Positions 21,388 to 30,617 of a stretch of 64,000 bases of DNA are shown in pieces. A model generated the notes under the pieces. The model saw nothing but the letters and a program-made list of their open reading frames with translations. It ran no database searches and was not told the DNA's origin. Position numbers and translations under genes: made by a program. Within the stretch, counting starts at the first letter, position 1. Every line of letters starts with the position of its first letter. The stretch is from Viola odorata (taxonomy: Eukaryota > Streptophyta > Magnoliopsida > Malpighiales > Violaceae): assembly GCA_963691705.1 (NCBI GenBank), contig OY829545.1:33467475-33531474 (forward strand), read 5' to 3'.

Positions 21388-21843
21388 TTAATCCTCATCA
21401 GCCCAATCCATGTCATAACAGTACTCATAGTCCTCCGGGGACGACGGCAATCCACTGTTGTAGGAAAAGAGATGTTCGACAGGTTTGGGCACAAGCTTTG
21501 TCGCATGAGCTACCGCCTTGTCATAACGGGCACGGGAACTCTCCCCAGTGGTAGAAGCCGCTGGCTTCAAATCAGTACCATGAGAAAGAGCCTTATTCTC
21601 AAAAGAAGGAGAAGGAAGGGCAGACGGTGACGCTTCATCACCCTTTGGTAGCGTCACGTAGTGGGGCACAAAGCCGGTAAAGAAGGACTCAAAAGTCTGC
21701 TTCTTCACTTTCACTGGTTTCTTGCGACCCTGGCGTCTGGCAGGACATTTTGTAGGTCTCCACGGAGGAGTCGAAGGAGGGTTATCTGAATCTGGCGAAG
21801 TCGGAGGTGTTGGCAAGGAATCACGCCCGCAAAAATCTGTCAT
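21388..21843 (-). CDS. Short antisense ORF 3 of element A, unknown product
   Basis: The minus-strand ATG at 21843 begins MTDFCGRDSLPTPPTSPDSD and runs 151 codons to an acidic end (YDMDWADED). The N-terminal third is Pro/Ser-rich. It is followed by a Lys/Arg cluster (RRQGRKKPVKVKKQ, about residues 38-51), which could bind nucleic acid or act as a nuclear signal. A splice-acceptor-like CTTTTTGCAG lies just before the start, so an upstream exon may exist. A TATA-like TTATTTAAG is at the rc of about 21909-21917. I do not recognise the family. Its position beside antisense gene 2 suggests it belongs to the same cluster. Confidence 0.45.
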   Translation of the reverse strand: MTDFCGRDSLPTPPTSPDSDNPPSTPPWRPTKCPARRQGRKKPVKVKKQTFESFFTGFVPHYVTLPKGDEASPSALPSPSFENKALSHGTDLKPAASTTGESSRARYDKAVAHATKLVPKPVEHLFSYNSGLPSSPEDYEYCYDMDWADED

Positions 21844-22163
21844 GCTGACCTGCAAAAAGCAAAGAAAAGGAAAAAATGAAGATGAACAGGGAAAGGGAAA
21901 GCATTTCCCTTAAATAACCCAGGAAGCGCTCCGATCCTCGCACAGATCCTGAAAAAAATCAATTAAGATGTCTAGGAAAAATAACCGCAATGGCAGAAGC
22001 TGATCCGGCACCAGCATACCTGCTCGTTAAATGCGCCAACCAAAAGGCACCAAATAACTACCCAATCACTCACCCCTGGAATGGCGGCTTTGGAAACAGT
22101 TGAGTCAAAGCATTCATTGCTCATTCATGGAGCGCAACCGCTGAAAAGGTATGTACTAAAGAA

Positions 22164-22184
22164 GGCTCATTTTCAGTTGGGCTT
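22164..22184 (+). repeat. 21-bp direct repeat, internal copy
   Basis: The 21 bases starting GGCTCATTTTCAGTTGGG are repeated exactly at 22895-22915, one base before the 3' LTR. The two copies bracket antisense ORF 4. Confidence 0.85.
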
Positions 22185-22353
22185 GCCACCAACACATTTA
22201 GCCAATGCAGCAAGAAACAAACAAAAAGACTGGAAAAAAAAAAGAAAAACAAAAACAAAAGCAACCATTCATTTATGGCCTGAGCGGCCTCAGCGTTCAG
22301 ATATATACATAAAAGCATAAGAGAAAGGCAACAAGAGGAAACAAAGGCAGCAG

Positions 22354-22733
22354 TCAGGCATTGGATCCTGCATCATCCTCCCCTAGTACGACCGGGATAT
22401 CCCTCAGCGCGTCAGCAACGGAGGTCAGCTCAGCAGAGCAGGCCCTCATCCCCTTCAAGCAGCAGACCAGCAAATCCTTCCGCTGCTGCAGCATCGAGGC
22501 AACCACATCAAGGTGGGCAGTAGTAGTGGCCAGCTTCGTCAAGCTCTCCAAAGGACGTCCTCCAAAGATATTCCCAACTGTTTGGACAAAATAGGGGTAA
22601 GTATCCCCTGCAACTCCAGGACATCCTCCGAGGTCTTGGTGACCATCCTCTCCAGGAAGCCGATGTCACCTTCAGTAAGGTTCTTCAAGGTCAAAGTTTT
22701 GGAGATCAGGAAATTTCGGGTCAGTTCATCCAT
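22354..22733 (-). pseudogene. Short antisense ORF 4 of element A, helical, frameshifted
   Basis: The minus-strand ATG at 22733 begins MDELTRNFLISKTLTLKNL. That frame ends at 22539, and the reading continues in another frame to 22354 (TKLATTTAHLDVVASMLQQ to the end VVLGEDDAGSNA). A frameshift lies between about 22540 and 22600. Joined, it would be about 125 residues of mostly amphipathic helix, with a Cys-containing stretch (LLVCCLKGMRACSAE). It is about 64 nt downstream of a good TATA-like box. I do not recognise it. It may be a decayed accessory gene or a relic exon. Confidence 0.4.
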
Positions 22734-22795
22734 GGCAAAATATGGAAAAGAAAGGGACGTACAAGTGCGAGGAAACCTGCGCAGAAGAAAACTTC

Positions 22796-22804
22796 AATTT
22801 ATAA
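22796..22804 (-). promoter_or_regulatory. TATA-like box of short antisense ORF 4
   Basis: The minus strand reads GCTTATAAATTG about 64-70 nt upstream of the ATG at 22733, a normal plant TATA-to-start distance. Confidence 0.45.
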
Positions 22805-22894
22805 GCCCTGACAAAAATCATCTAAACCACATTCTGACGAGGAAACGCTCTGATAACTCACAGAGAAGGAGCGTTAGCCCTTGGTAAACACTCG

Positions 22895-22915
22895 GGCTCA
22901 TTTTCAGTTGGGCTT
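22895..22915 (+). repeat. 21-bp direct repeat, copy next to the 3' LTR
   Basis: This is the exact second copy of the 21-bp sequence at 22164-22184. It occupies the place where a polypurine tract would be expected but is pyrimidine-mixed, so no normal polypurine tract abuts this LTR. Confidence 0.85.
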
Positions 22916-22916
22916 A

Positions 22917-23487
22917 TGATAACAATCCACCTAAGGAAAAGGGTATTTTCGTCTATTGCCCTGAACTAAAAGAAGAAATCACTGTTCCCACCGCCGCGGT
23001 GGATAGAGGGCCATCGCCTACCCCAGAGGTTGACGCCAAGAGGGCAAAACAGTGCTCGGAAGTCTCCCCAAACAAACCTTCTAGATGGCTCGAGGAGCTG
23101 TCTCATTCTGAGGAATACCACGCATCAGGGGGACCACTCAGTCGCTACCCTATCGTGGCAACATTTATACCATGGCTACCGCCACGGTAACATATCATCC
23201 GAGGGGCGAACCACGATCCCTAACGTTAGGGATAGCTCTCTAGCTATTCCCAAACGCGGAAATGCTCCATTCTTCTATATATACACCTCCCCCTCAAAGG
23301 AGGCGGGTAAGCATACTCTAACTGGCCTAAGCTCTGCCAAATTCAGTACACATACTGACTTAAGCATCGGAGTGTTTCCGCCGGAGACACCCTCCGGCGC
23401 ATTGCAGGTATCGCGGACCGTCGTGAGCACTGATCTGAGAGGAGCCGTTCCGCCATACATCCTTCGGCAGAAAACAAAATCTTATCA
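22917..23487 (+). repeat. Element A 3' LTR
   Basis: 571 bp, TGATAACAATCC to CTTATCA, followed directly by the ATAAC duplication at 23488-23492. It differs from the 5' LTR at 10 positions with no indels (by eye). Confidence 0.95.
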
Positions 23488-23492
23488 ATAAC

Positions 23493-25284
23493 ATCAATTT
23501 TAGCTTGGTCAACCTCAATTCCTTTTTTATAAAAAATATGGCCGAAGACAATACCTTGGTCTACCATGAATGACATTTTTCAAAATTCAGTACCAAGCAT
23601 TTTTCCACACACCTTTTCAAAATATTTTTTAAATTAAGTAAGCATTCATCAAAATTGTCACTGTAAATGGTGAATTCATCCATGAACACCTCAATAATTT
23701 TCTCTACATATTCTGAAAAGATGCTTCTCATGTACCTTTGAAAGGTGGCTGGTGCGTTGCATAATCCAAAAGGCATTCGCCTATATGCAAAGGTTCCAAA
23801 TGGGCAAGTGAATGTTGTCTTCTCCTGATCCTCTGGTGCAATTGGGATTTGATGGAACCCTGAATAACCATCTAAAAAATAGTAGTGGGACTTACCAGTC
23901 AACCTCTCCACCATTTGGTCGATAAACGACAAAGGGAAGTGACCCTTTCTTGTGACTTGGTTAAGTTTTCTGTAGTCTATACAGACCCTCCATCCCTTAT
24001 GGACTCTGGTTGTTCTTTTTATTCCATCCTCTCCTTCTGTCATAGTGATTCCCGTCTTCTTTGGTACAACCTGCACAGGAGAGATCCATGAGCTATCAGA
24101 GATTGGGTATATCACCCCAGCGTCAAGCAATTTAATGATTTCTTTTTAACAACTTCAATCATTTAAGGGTTTAATCTCCTCTAGGGTTATCTAACTATTT
24201 TCTTATCCTCTTCCACATGTATTTTGTGGGTACAAATGGTCGGGGATATTCCCTTGATGTTTGCCAAAGTCCATCCCATTACCTCCTTGTGTTGTCTTAG
24301 AACATCAATCAATCTACGTTCTTCATCGCTAGAAAGCTTAGCCGAGATTATCACTGGCAAGGTGTTATCTTGGCCAAGATAGACGTATTTAAGATGGTTT
24401 GACAGGGCCTTAAGCTCCAGTTTTGGTGCTTGTTCAATGAAAGGTAAAAGTCTGGATTCTGAGACTTGTAGTACTTGGCAAAATGAGGCTTCTGCTTGTG
24501 GTTCAGCCTTGTTAAGCTCTGATACGGTTTCCTTGAGATCCTCTTGGTTGCCAATTATGTCTTCCAATTCTTTTATTTTCCTGTCCGAGATACTCCTGCT
24601 TAAAACATAATCAAGAGGGTCATTAGTGTATACATCAATCATTTCTTCAGCAATATGGTCTAAAATGTCAATAAAATTCAAACTATGTAGTTCGTTTGGA
24701 CAGTTTAGTCCCTCCTTCATGCTGAACTTGATCGTGCTGCCACAAAATTCCAGAATTATACTACCTTCGTAGACGTCTATCTTTGCTCTTGCTGTCCTAA
24801 GGAAGGGTCTCCCTAGGAAGACATCTGTAGTGCTAGAAGGTAAGTCAGCATTGATATAGAAATCAACTAGATAAATAAAATTATTCACTTGAACAAGTAC
24901 ATCCTCCACAACTCCCTTCGGGTGGATGATTGTTTTGTCGGCCAGTTGAATTACTACTTGTGTGTCTTTTATTGTACCAAATTGCAATACCTCATACTCA
25001 CTTAAGGACATTACGTTAATGCCAACCCCTAAATCGCAAAGGGCTTTGTCCACCTCTTTGTTCCCGATCTTGCAAGGAATTGTAAAGGTTCCTTGGCCTT
25101 TACATTTCTCTAGAAGACGAGTCTGTAAAACTGCAGAAACATTTTGTACGAGATTTACCCTTTTGACTCCTGCAAGTTTCCTTTTGGTAGTGCAAAGTTC
25201 CTTCAAAAATTTGGCATAAGAAGACACTTTAGCTATTAGATCAAGCATAGGAATATTTATTACAATTTTGTCAAAAATATTCAT
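23493..25284 (-). pseudogene. Element B protease and first part of reverse transcriptase
   Basis: On the minus strand, 24187-25284 carries the gag-pol linker and aspartic protease (ALCDLGVGINVMSLSEYEVL, IQLADKTIIHPKGVV, FLGRPFLRTARAKIDV). It then continues through LPVIISAKLSSDEERRL, next to RT. 23561-24130 is the RT core (GWRVCIDYRKLNQVT, FHQIPIAPEDQEKTTFTCPFG, RRMPFGLCNAPATFQR). The catalytic motif reads FMDE instead of FMDD, so the second metal-binding Asp is Glu. The frame is broken at about 24150 and 23570. The segment ends at the A element target site; its continuation is at 8271 and leftward. Confidence 0.85.
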
Positions 25285-25299
25285 AAATTCCTTAGCGTC

Positions 25300-26985
25300 A
25301 TCTGACTTCTTCTGCTTACAGGACTTGGGAGGAAAAGGTGGTGGAATTTCTATTGTTTCCCCCTATTCTCTAATTTTCTCATCAGTCTTGGTCGTTGTCT
25401 TGGCCAAGATCGGCTCTTGTTCGTCTATTTTTTTTGGGACATCAATCTTGACCCCTGGCTCGGCTAAGACCTATTTTGTCTGGATTTCTTCATCTTCCTC
25501 ATCTTCCTCCTCATCTAAATGCTCTTGCATTTCCTTATCTGACTTTGTACCCTTTCTTTCTGGCAACACACTCTCACTCCTAAGGTGGATAGCACTCACA
25601 TTGTGCTTTGGGTTTTCCACGGTGGTGGAGGGTAATTTGCCTTGTGCATCAACCTGTTGCTTTTGTTGGGCTAACTGGCTGATCTGTTTTTGCATCTCAA
25701 CAAGGCTAGGCTGGGTTGCTTGCATGAATTTCTATAAAGTTTCCTCTATGGGTACTCCAGTAAGCTTTAGGGGTTGAGGTGCAGGTAGTAATTGTGGGAC
25801 AGGGGGACTGATTTGGTTATGGAGGTCTTGGTACAAAGTGTTGGAAATTTATGGGGGATTCCTGAGGTTATTTTGGTTGTTGATAATTTTGTGGAGCTGA
25901 TTGGGTTGGTTGTGGACTGTCTTGTCCCCATCTAAGATTAGGATGTTGCCTCCAAGGGTATTCATGAAAGAACTGTCCTTGGTTATACCCATACGCAGCA
26001 TTGACTGGAACCGGTGTTGGTTCCCCTAGTTGTTGTACCATGTAACAACTATGTGTTGGATTATCCAATTGTTGACATATTACATAGATTAGTGAGGGCA
26101 TTTGTTTAGGAGTCATCATTGCGACCTGTTCCGGAGTTGGTGCTGCCATTGATGGACCTACAGAAAGATTAACAAGCATATTAGATATCTCATTTAACTT
26201 TTGCTCAACATTTACTGCATTTAAAGTAGAAGGGATAGAGTTTCTCTCAGTAGACGAATAATTTTGATCATTATCTGCCATAGTCTGTAAGAGGAGTTTA
26301 GCCTTGGTTGGGGTGAGGTCTTGAAGAGCTCCCCAGCTGCTGAATCTACTCTCTCCTGATCTTTTTGGCTCATCCCATTGTAGAAATATTGCACCAAGAG
26401 CTGGCTTGCTACTCCGTGGGTGGGGCAGATGTCTTGAAGGTCCTTGAACCTTTGGTGATACTCGCTTAGGCTTTCGTTGCCCCTCTACTGGATGGAAACC
26501 AAGTTTTTCCTTGCTGCCCCACCTTGGTTGCGTTCCAATACTTATTCAAGAAGATAGAAGACATTTCTCCCCATGTTGTGATGGTGTTGTGTGGGAGGCT
26601 ATAAAACCAATTCTTAGCAGAATCTTCAAGTGACCAAGGAAATGCTTTCAGTTTAGTTCTCTCAATTATCACTCCCACTGGTTTCAAGGTATCAGATTGT
26701 AGGTGGAGATTCCTTAAATGGTTATATGGGTTTCCATTTGAGTGGTCATGGAATTTGGTAAGGTTAGATATGATATTGGTTTTGATGGACCAATCATTAG
26801 CAATAGGGGGTAATTGGATGCATGAGTAGGTTTCCCTTTCTGCCCCTCTATTTAATTCTCTTATGGTCTGCTCTGGTATTTCTTCTGCCATGCCTGGATT
26901 GTTATAATCTTCCTGATTCGAGTTTTGGTTTGGAACTTGTTCTGGGATTTGATTTTCGGCTTGGTCTGGATCTTGGCCAAGATTA
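25300..26985 (-). pseudogene. Element B gag
   Basis: Minus-strand pieces show the capsid core (PYNHLRNLHLQSDTLKP, KLKAFPWSLEDSAKNWFYSL, FLNKYWNA) in 26466-26985, then a damaged nucleocapsid knuckle region (YVICQQLDNPTHSC, where the first Cys of C-X2-C-X4-H-X4-C reads Tyr). A Gln-rich tail with EMQKQISQLAQQKQQ leads into protease. Stops and frame changes separate the pieces; one is TAG at 25732-25734 in a place where relatives have Gln. The N-terminal end of gag is missing and fused to the LTR at about 26986. Confidence 0.8.
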
Positions 26986-28383
26986 CAACTTATTACTGTC
27001 CACAAGGACTTGTAGATTGTGGTAAGAGCTCGTCCTCTAAGACCTCTAGGATTTTGTAGCTCTGGATTGACTTCCTCGTTACTAGAATGGTTGATTCTTT
27101 TGCAACTAAAAGCAATTAAAGTAGAAATTAACAAATAAAAGAAATCATGGTCAAGATTGAGTCTTGGCCTAGATTGGTTATTAGAAATTAGATTCAGAAT
27201 AGGGAAATTCCTAGTAAGGGTGAGTTCATAAGCACTTATCCTTATACTTCGATCATTGATTCAAGGGTAATTAATCTCTCCTCTCATAGCACTGCTATAG
27301 ATTGGGAGGAACTCCTTTCCAATCCTACTTTTCTCCTCTTGAAATCACTCAGTGGGAGCTCCCTCTCCTAGTGATCCTAATCAATGGACACCTTGCTAGC
27401 TAAAAGGTTTATCCAGTTGATTGTTGGCTTGAGTCGCATGCACTTCTACAATGGCATAGGGAAAGACAACGTCTAATTCATGCTACCCCCCTGTCGGGGC
27501 CCTAGGGCGTCAACCTGGTCTGAATTATATCCTCCAAAATTTACTAACTTCAGCGAAGCTAGCCACCTACTTAGCCTCTCTAGTTCCAACTCGTCCCCTT
27601 TGAGGTTGGCTGTAAATTCATCACTAAACATAAGAGTGATTAGGTCTCGAGTTTAGCTGGAACCAGTTTGTTGAAATAAAGTTGGAAGGATTACGAAAGG
27701 GGATGATTTATGAATGGCGTTTTGATCTCACGAAGGCAGGAATGACTCACTCGACCCTTACCAAAAATGGATGATTTAGTTGCTAGACATAATTAATGAT
27801 GAAGACAAATAATTGATGAACATGAATTAAATTAAATCTGTGGTTTTCAAAGTGAAGAATCACAGAGTGAGTTTGTTTACAACCTAGAAGCTGGAAGATG
27901 GAAGATGTCCGTGATAGGCAGCCTTCCCTAGCCTTTAACCAAGGCTGAGGGTCCTAACCTCTCACGGTTCTTTCAAAATCCAAACTTCAAAATAAAAAGA
28001 GAAAGAGAAAAATTAAACTTGTTTGAAATTGAAAATAAACTGGAGATAATAGATTGTTTGTTCAAAATAAAATCGGATCAATATCCGAGAGTCCCTCTTG
28101 CGAACGCTTCTTCCATCCAGACTAGCTCCAGCTATCGTTTTCATCCATACGCGTCTTCCTTGACTCTATAGCCAGTACGTCTTTGGCTGGGCAATCTTGG
28201 CCAAGCCTGCGGCCAAGATTGCTCTATTATCTGGTACAAAGCTCCAAAGCTGGCTTTTTCATCAACTCCTTCCATTTACATGAATGTTTGCACAAATGGG
28301 AGATTTTGACTAAGTTTAAACTGTTTCACCACTTAATTTGTGAGAATTAGATGGTAAAAATATATGAAAATAATGACTAATCA
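26986..28383 (-). repeat. Element B 5' LTR, truncated at its 3' end
   Basis: It matches 776-2182 closely and starts on the minus strand TGATTAGTCATT. Compared with the intact 3' LTR it lacks the final roughly 57 bp, and the primer-binding site expected after it is absent. LTR sequence joins gag directly. A 222-codon minus-strand frame (27134-26466) runs across the joint, so its first 50 or so residues are LTR-derived and not gag. Confidence 0.85.
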
Positions 28384-30087
28384 TAATCAGGGTTCTTCTC
28401 ACCCCATGGGCCCTAATGTAAGCCGTTAGGACCAGGGCATCATTCTGGGGATGTACCAGCCCTTGGGCATCCTCTTCGGAGAATGATATCGTCATTTGGT
28501 CCAAAAGTCCAAAGTTAGACTCTCCTGTGAGCAGCTCCGCTCGTTTACATTTTTCCCCTGCTAGAGGTTCTTCCAAACCCTGAGTTCTTCCTGCTATTAA
28601 GTTGGTCAAGAGGCATTCGTCCTGATCGATCCCTAGTACCTCTTTATTCTTGGTTCTTTGTACATCTATTGCATTGGCCCCAGTAGACCTAAACCTTTCT
28701 CTAGGTCTTGTGTTGTTATCCACCTGGTTGTCATGGTTCAACATTCGTGCTCCAACAGCATATTCCCCTAAGTATCCGTCGAAGATCAGTCTTTCAATGG
28801 CCGCCTTTAGCATCCTGCACCCTTCCATGCTATGGCTGTTGGCTTTGTGAAAACGACAATATATATCTCCTCGGTAGCCCATGTAAGCTCCTACTTTGTT
28901 GGTGGGAAAATGAATCGGCAGGCCTTTGCTTTCTACTATTGCCAGGATCTCTCCCCGGGGAATGGTCAACGGTGTGGTCCTGAAGTTAAGATCCGTTAAT
29001 CTAGCCAATCAGGGGTCGATTTTTCTAGTTGCCGTCTTCCGGGGGACATATTCCTTTTAATCTCTCTGTGGGGAGGCCACTGTCGGGGTGGACTTCCGAG
29101 GCTCTTGTTCTTTTGGTTTCATTTTTTGGTAGTCCGTTTCCTCCATTTTGGAATACTTGTGCGCTTTGGCCCTTAGAAGGTCCAAGGTTTTCGGGGGATT
29201 CGCCGTCAGTAAATCTTCCAACTTCCCATACCCACAGATTGAGACTTCTCCCAATAGCTAGGTGGGTCTTCCCCCCGACTGTGTTGCCGTTCTACCGTGG
29301 AATAGAGTCGTGCTGGTGATCTGTCTCAACTTTTTCTACCGTCTTGTCTTATTCCATGAGATCTCCTAGAGATTGGACGAATGGGACCCGCCACACTATG
29401 GCGAGCGTCATGGTGATCACCCACCATATTATCCAGGTATCCCTCTTGCACCCTGGGGGGATTCCCGTCGGGAGGTACACGACGTTCTGTCATCCTTTGA
29501 TGTGAGCACTGGCATTGGCTTCCTTTCGGGGCTAGGTTGACCGCGGAGGGAGCTACCGATTGATGGACGGCGAAGGAGGGCATTGCCTGAGGGATGACAA
29601 GTTGCAGAATAAACAGTTGAATCGGTGGCAGGGCCACCGGCTGGGGGGGCCTAGTGGAGAGAATATACATGAGATAGTTAATTCTCTGTTGTAGGATTGC
29701 ATTGGATTCAGGGGGAGAATTGATGTCGGCAAGATTGGATATGGGTGTACCGATATTTGGGAAATTGATGTCCAAGGTAGAGCAGCAGTTGGGTTGGTGG
29801 CCTATCGGAGCCCAGGTATTGGCCAGGTTAGATCTAGGAATGGGTATGGTCGGAAGGGTAATCTCTAGGCTGGAGAAGTTGAGTTGTCGATTGACCGCAA
29901 CTAAAGTGTTGGTGTCGTTTGGCCCAGGAATAGGGCAGGTTGTGGTGGGGAGGCTGGTTTCTTGTCCGGAGAGTAGATTTAGGAAATGATTGGTTGGAAT
30001 TGAATTCGCCCCAGCTAGGGTCGCGGATGGGGGATTAGCGAGGAGATCGCGCGATGCAAGGAATATTTCGAAAGAGCTGCTAGGCAA
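28384..30087 (-). pseudogene. Element C gag and gag-protease junction
   Basis: The minus strand carries a Tat-like gag: an N-terminal Ser/Pro/Asn-rich part (30087-29326), then directly the region after the capsid core (GYGKLEDLLTANPPKTLDLL, 29254-29057). The capsid core present in element A is therefore deleted near 29255-29330. 29008-28384 has the knuckle-like YCRFHKANSHSMEGC and runs without a frame change into SFSEEDAQGLVHPQNDALVL at the start of protease. Element B interrupts there. Stops occur at the piece boundaries. Confidence 0.8.
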
Positions 30088-30185
30088 GACCGATGGGAGA
30101 TCCTAATTGGGCGTCATTTGAAGGATGTTCTTAAAGGAGGAAAAAAGCTTAGATTTTGAGGTAGGCTCACCCAAAGGATCCAATT

Positions 30186-30203
30186 CTCTCAATGAAAGCA
30201 CCA
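30186..30203 (-). other. Primer-binding site of element C
   Basis: The minus strand reads TGGTGCTTTCATTGAGAG, 3 nt from the LTR edge. It differs from the site of element A by one base, with the same spacing. Confidence 0.7.
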
Positions 30204-30206
30204 AAA

Positions 30207-30612
30207 TGATATTCCTCTGTAGGGGTTGGGGTAATTCTGTCAGTGTGCGCTAGGAAGCGGCCGAGATCTTGGTTCCAATGTCACCTGCAAAGCACCGTAG
30301 GGGGGGGGTCCCTTGTGTAGAATCTTCGACGATCAAGTTAGTTATCGGGAGATTGCGTACAGGGAGAATTATGGACAAAAGTGTACCGTCCATAGCGATG
30401 GTATTAAATACAGGCTGGGGATAATGATCGCTCTTGATCTGTGACTCATGCTTACCGATAGAGGGTTATCGGTTTAAGATAGTCCCGTCTGTTGCGGGAA
30501 CACCCACCGCTTTGCCTCCTTGGTAGAGATAGTTATCGTTGTGGTGGTGGGGCCATGCGTGGTGTGGAGCTATTGGGTGATACTCATTCGGGTTGTCTTC
30601 TATGTATTATCA
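30207..30612 (-). repeat. Element C 5' LTR (predicted)
   Basis: The left edge is fixed by the primer-binding site spacing. The right edge is inferred from the minus-strand start TGATAATACATAG, similar to the TGATAACAATCC start of element A. The inferred length is 406 bp. No second copy is in the window (its 3' end lies off the left side), so the right edge is unproven. CTAGG at 30613-30617 would be the target duplication. Confidence 0.55.
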
Positions 30613-30617
30613 CTAGG

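Larger units (their letters stand above)
8277..23487 (+). mobile_element. Element A: Tat-like Ty3/gypsy retrotransposon with antisense gene cluster
   Basis: This is a structurally complete element of 15,211 bp with two equal 571-bp LTRs, a primer-binding-site position 3 nt after the 5' LTR, gag, a single open pol, a long 3' half and a perfect 5-bp TSD. Pol carries two RNase H domains, and the 3' half carries tandem repeats and antisense genes; both are known traits of the Tat/Ogre group. Only 10 LTR differences in 571 bp (1.75%) were counted by eye. At commonly used plant rates of about 0.7-1.3e-8 per site per year this gives roughly 0.7-1.3 million years. One nonsense codon in gag and a gag-pol frame change probably disable it. 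It sits inside the RT of element B. Confidence 0.95.
719..28383 (-). mobile_element. Element B: Athila-like Ty3/gypsy retrotransposon, minus strand
   Basis: The bounds come from two LTR copies in the same orientation (719-2182 and 26986-28383) and from flanking 5-bp repeats CAATC (714-718) and TAATC (28384-28388), which differ by one base. On the minus strand the order is 5' LTR, gag, protease, reverse transcriptase, RNase H, integrase, an extra third ORF, polypurine tract and 3' LTR. That order with an ORF after pol is typical of Athila-type elements. Element A interrupts the reverse transcriptase. The 5' LTR lacks its last roughly 57 bp, and the primer-binding site is gone. Every coding part carries stops or frameshifts, so the element cannot move by itself. 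Confidence 0.88.
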
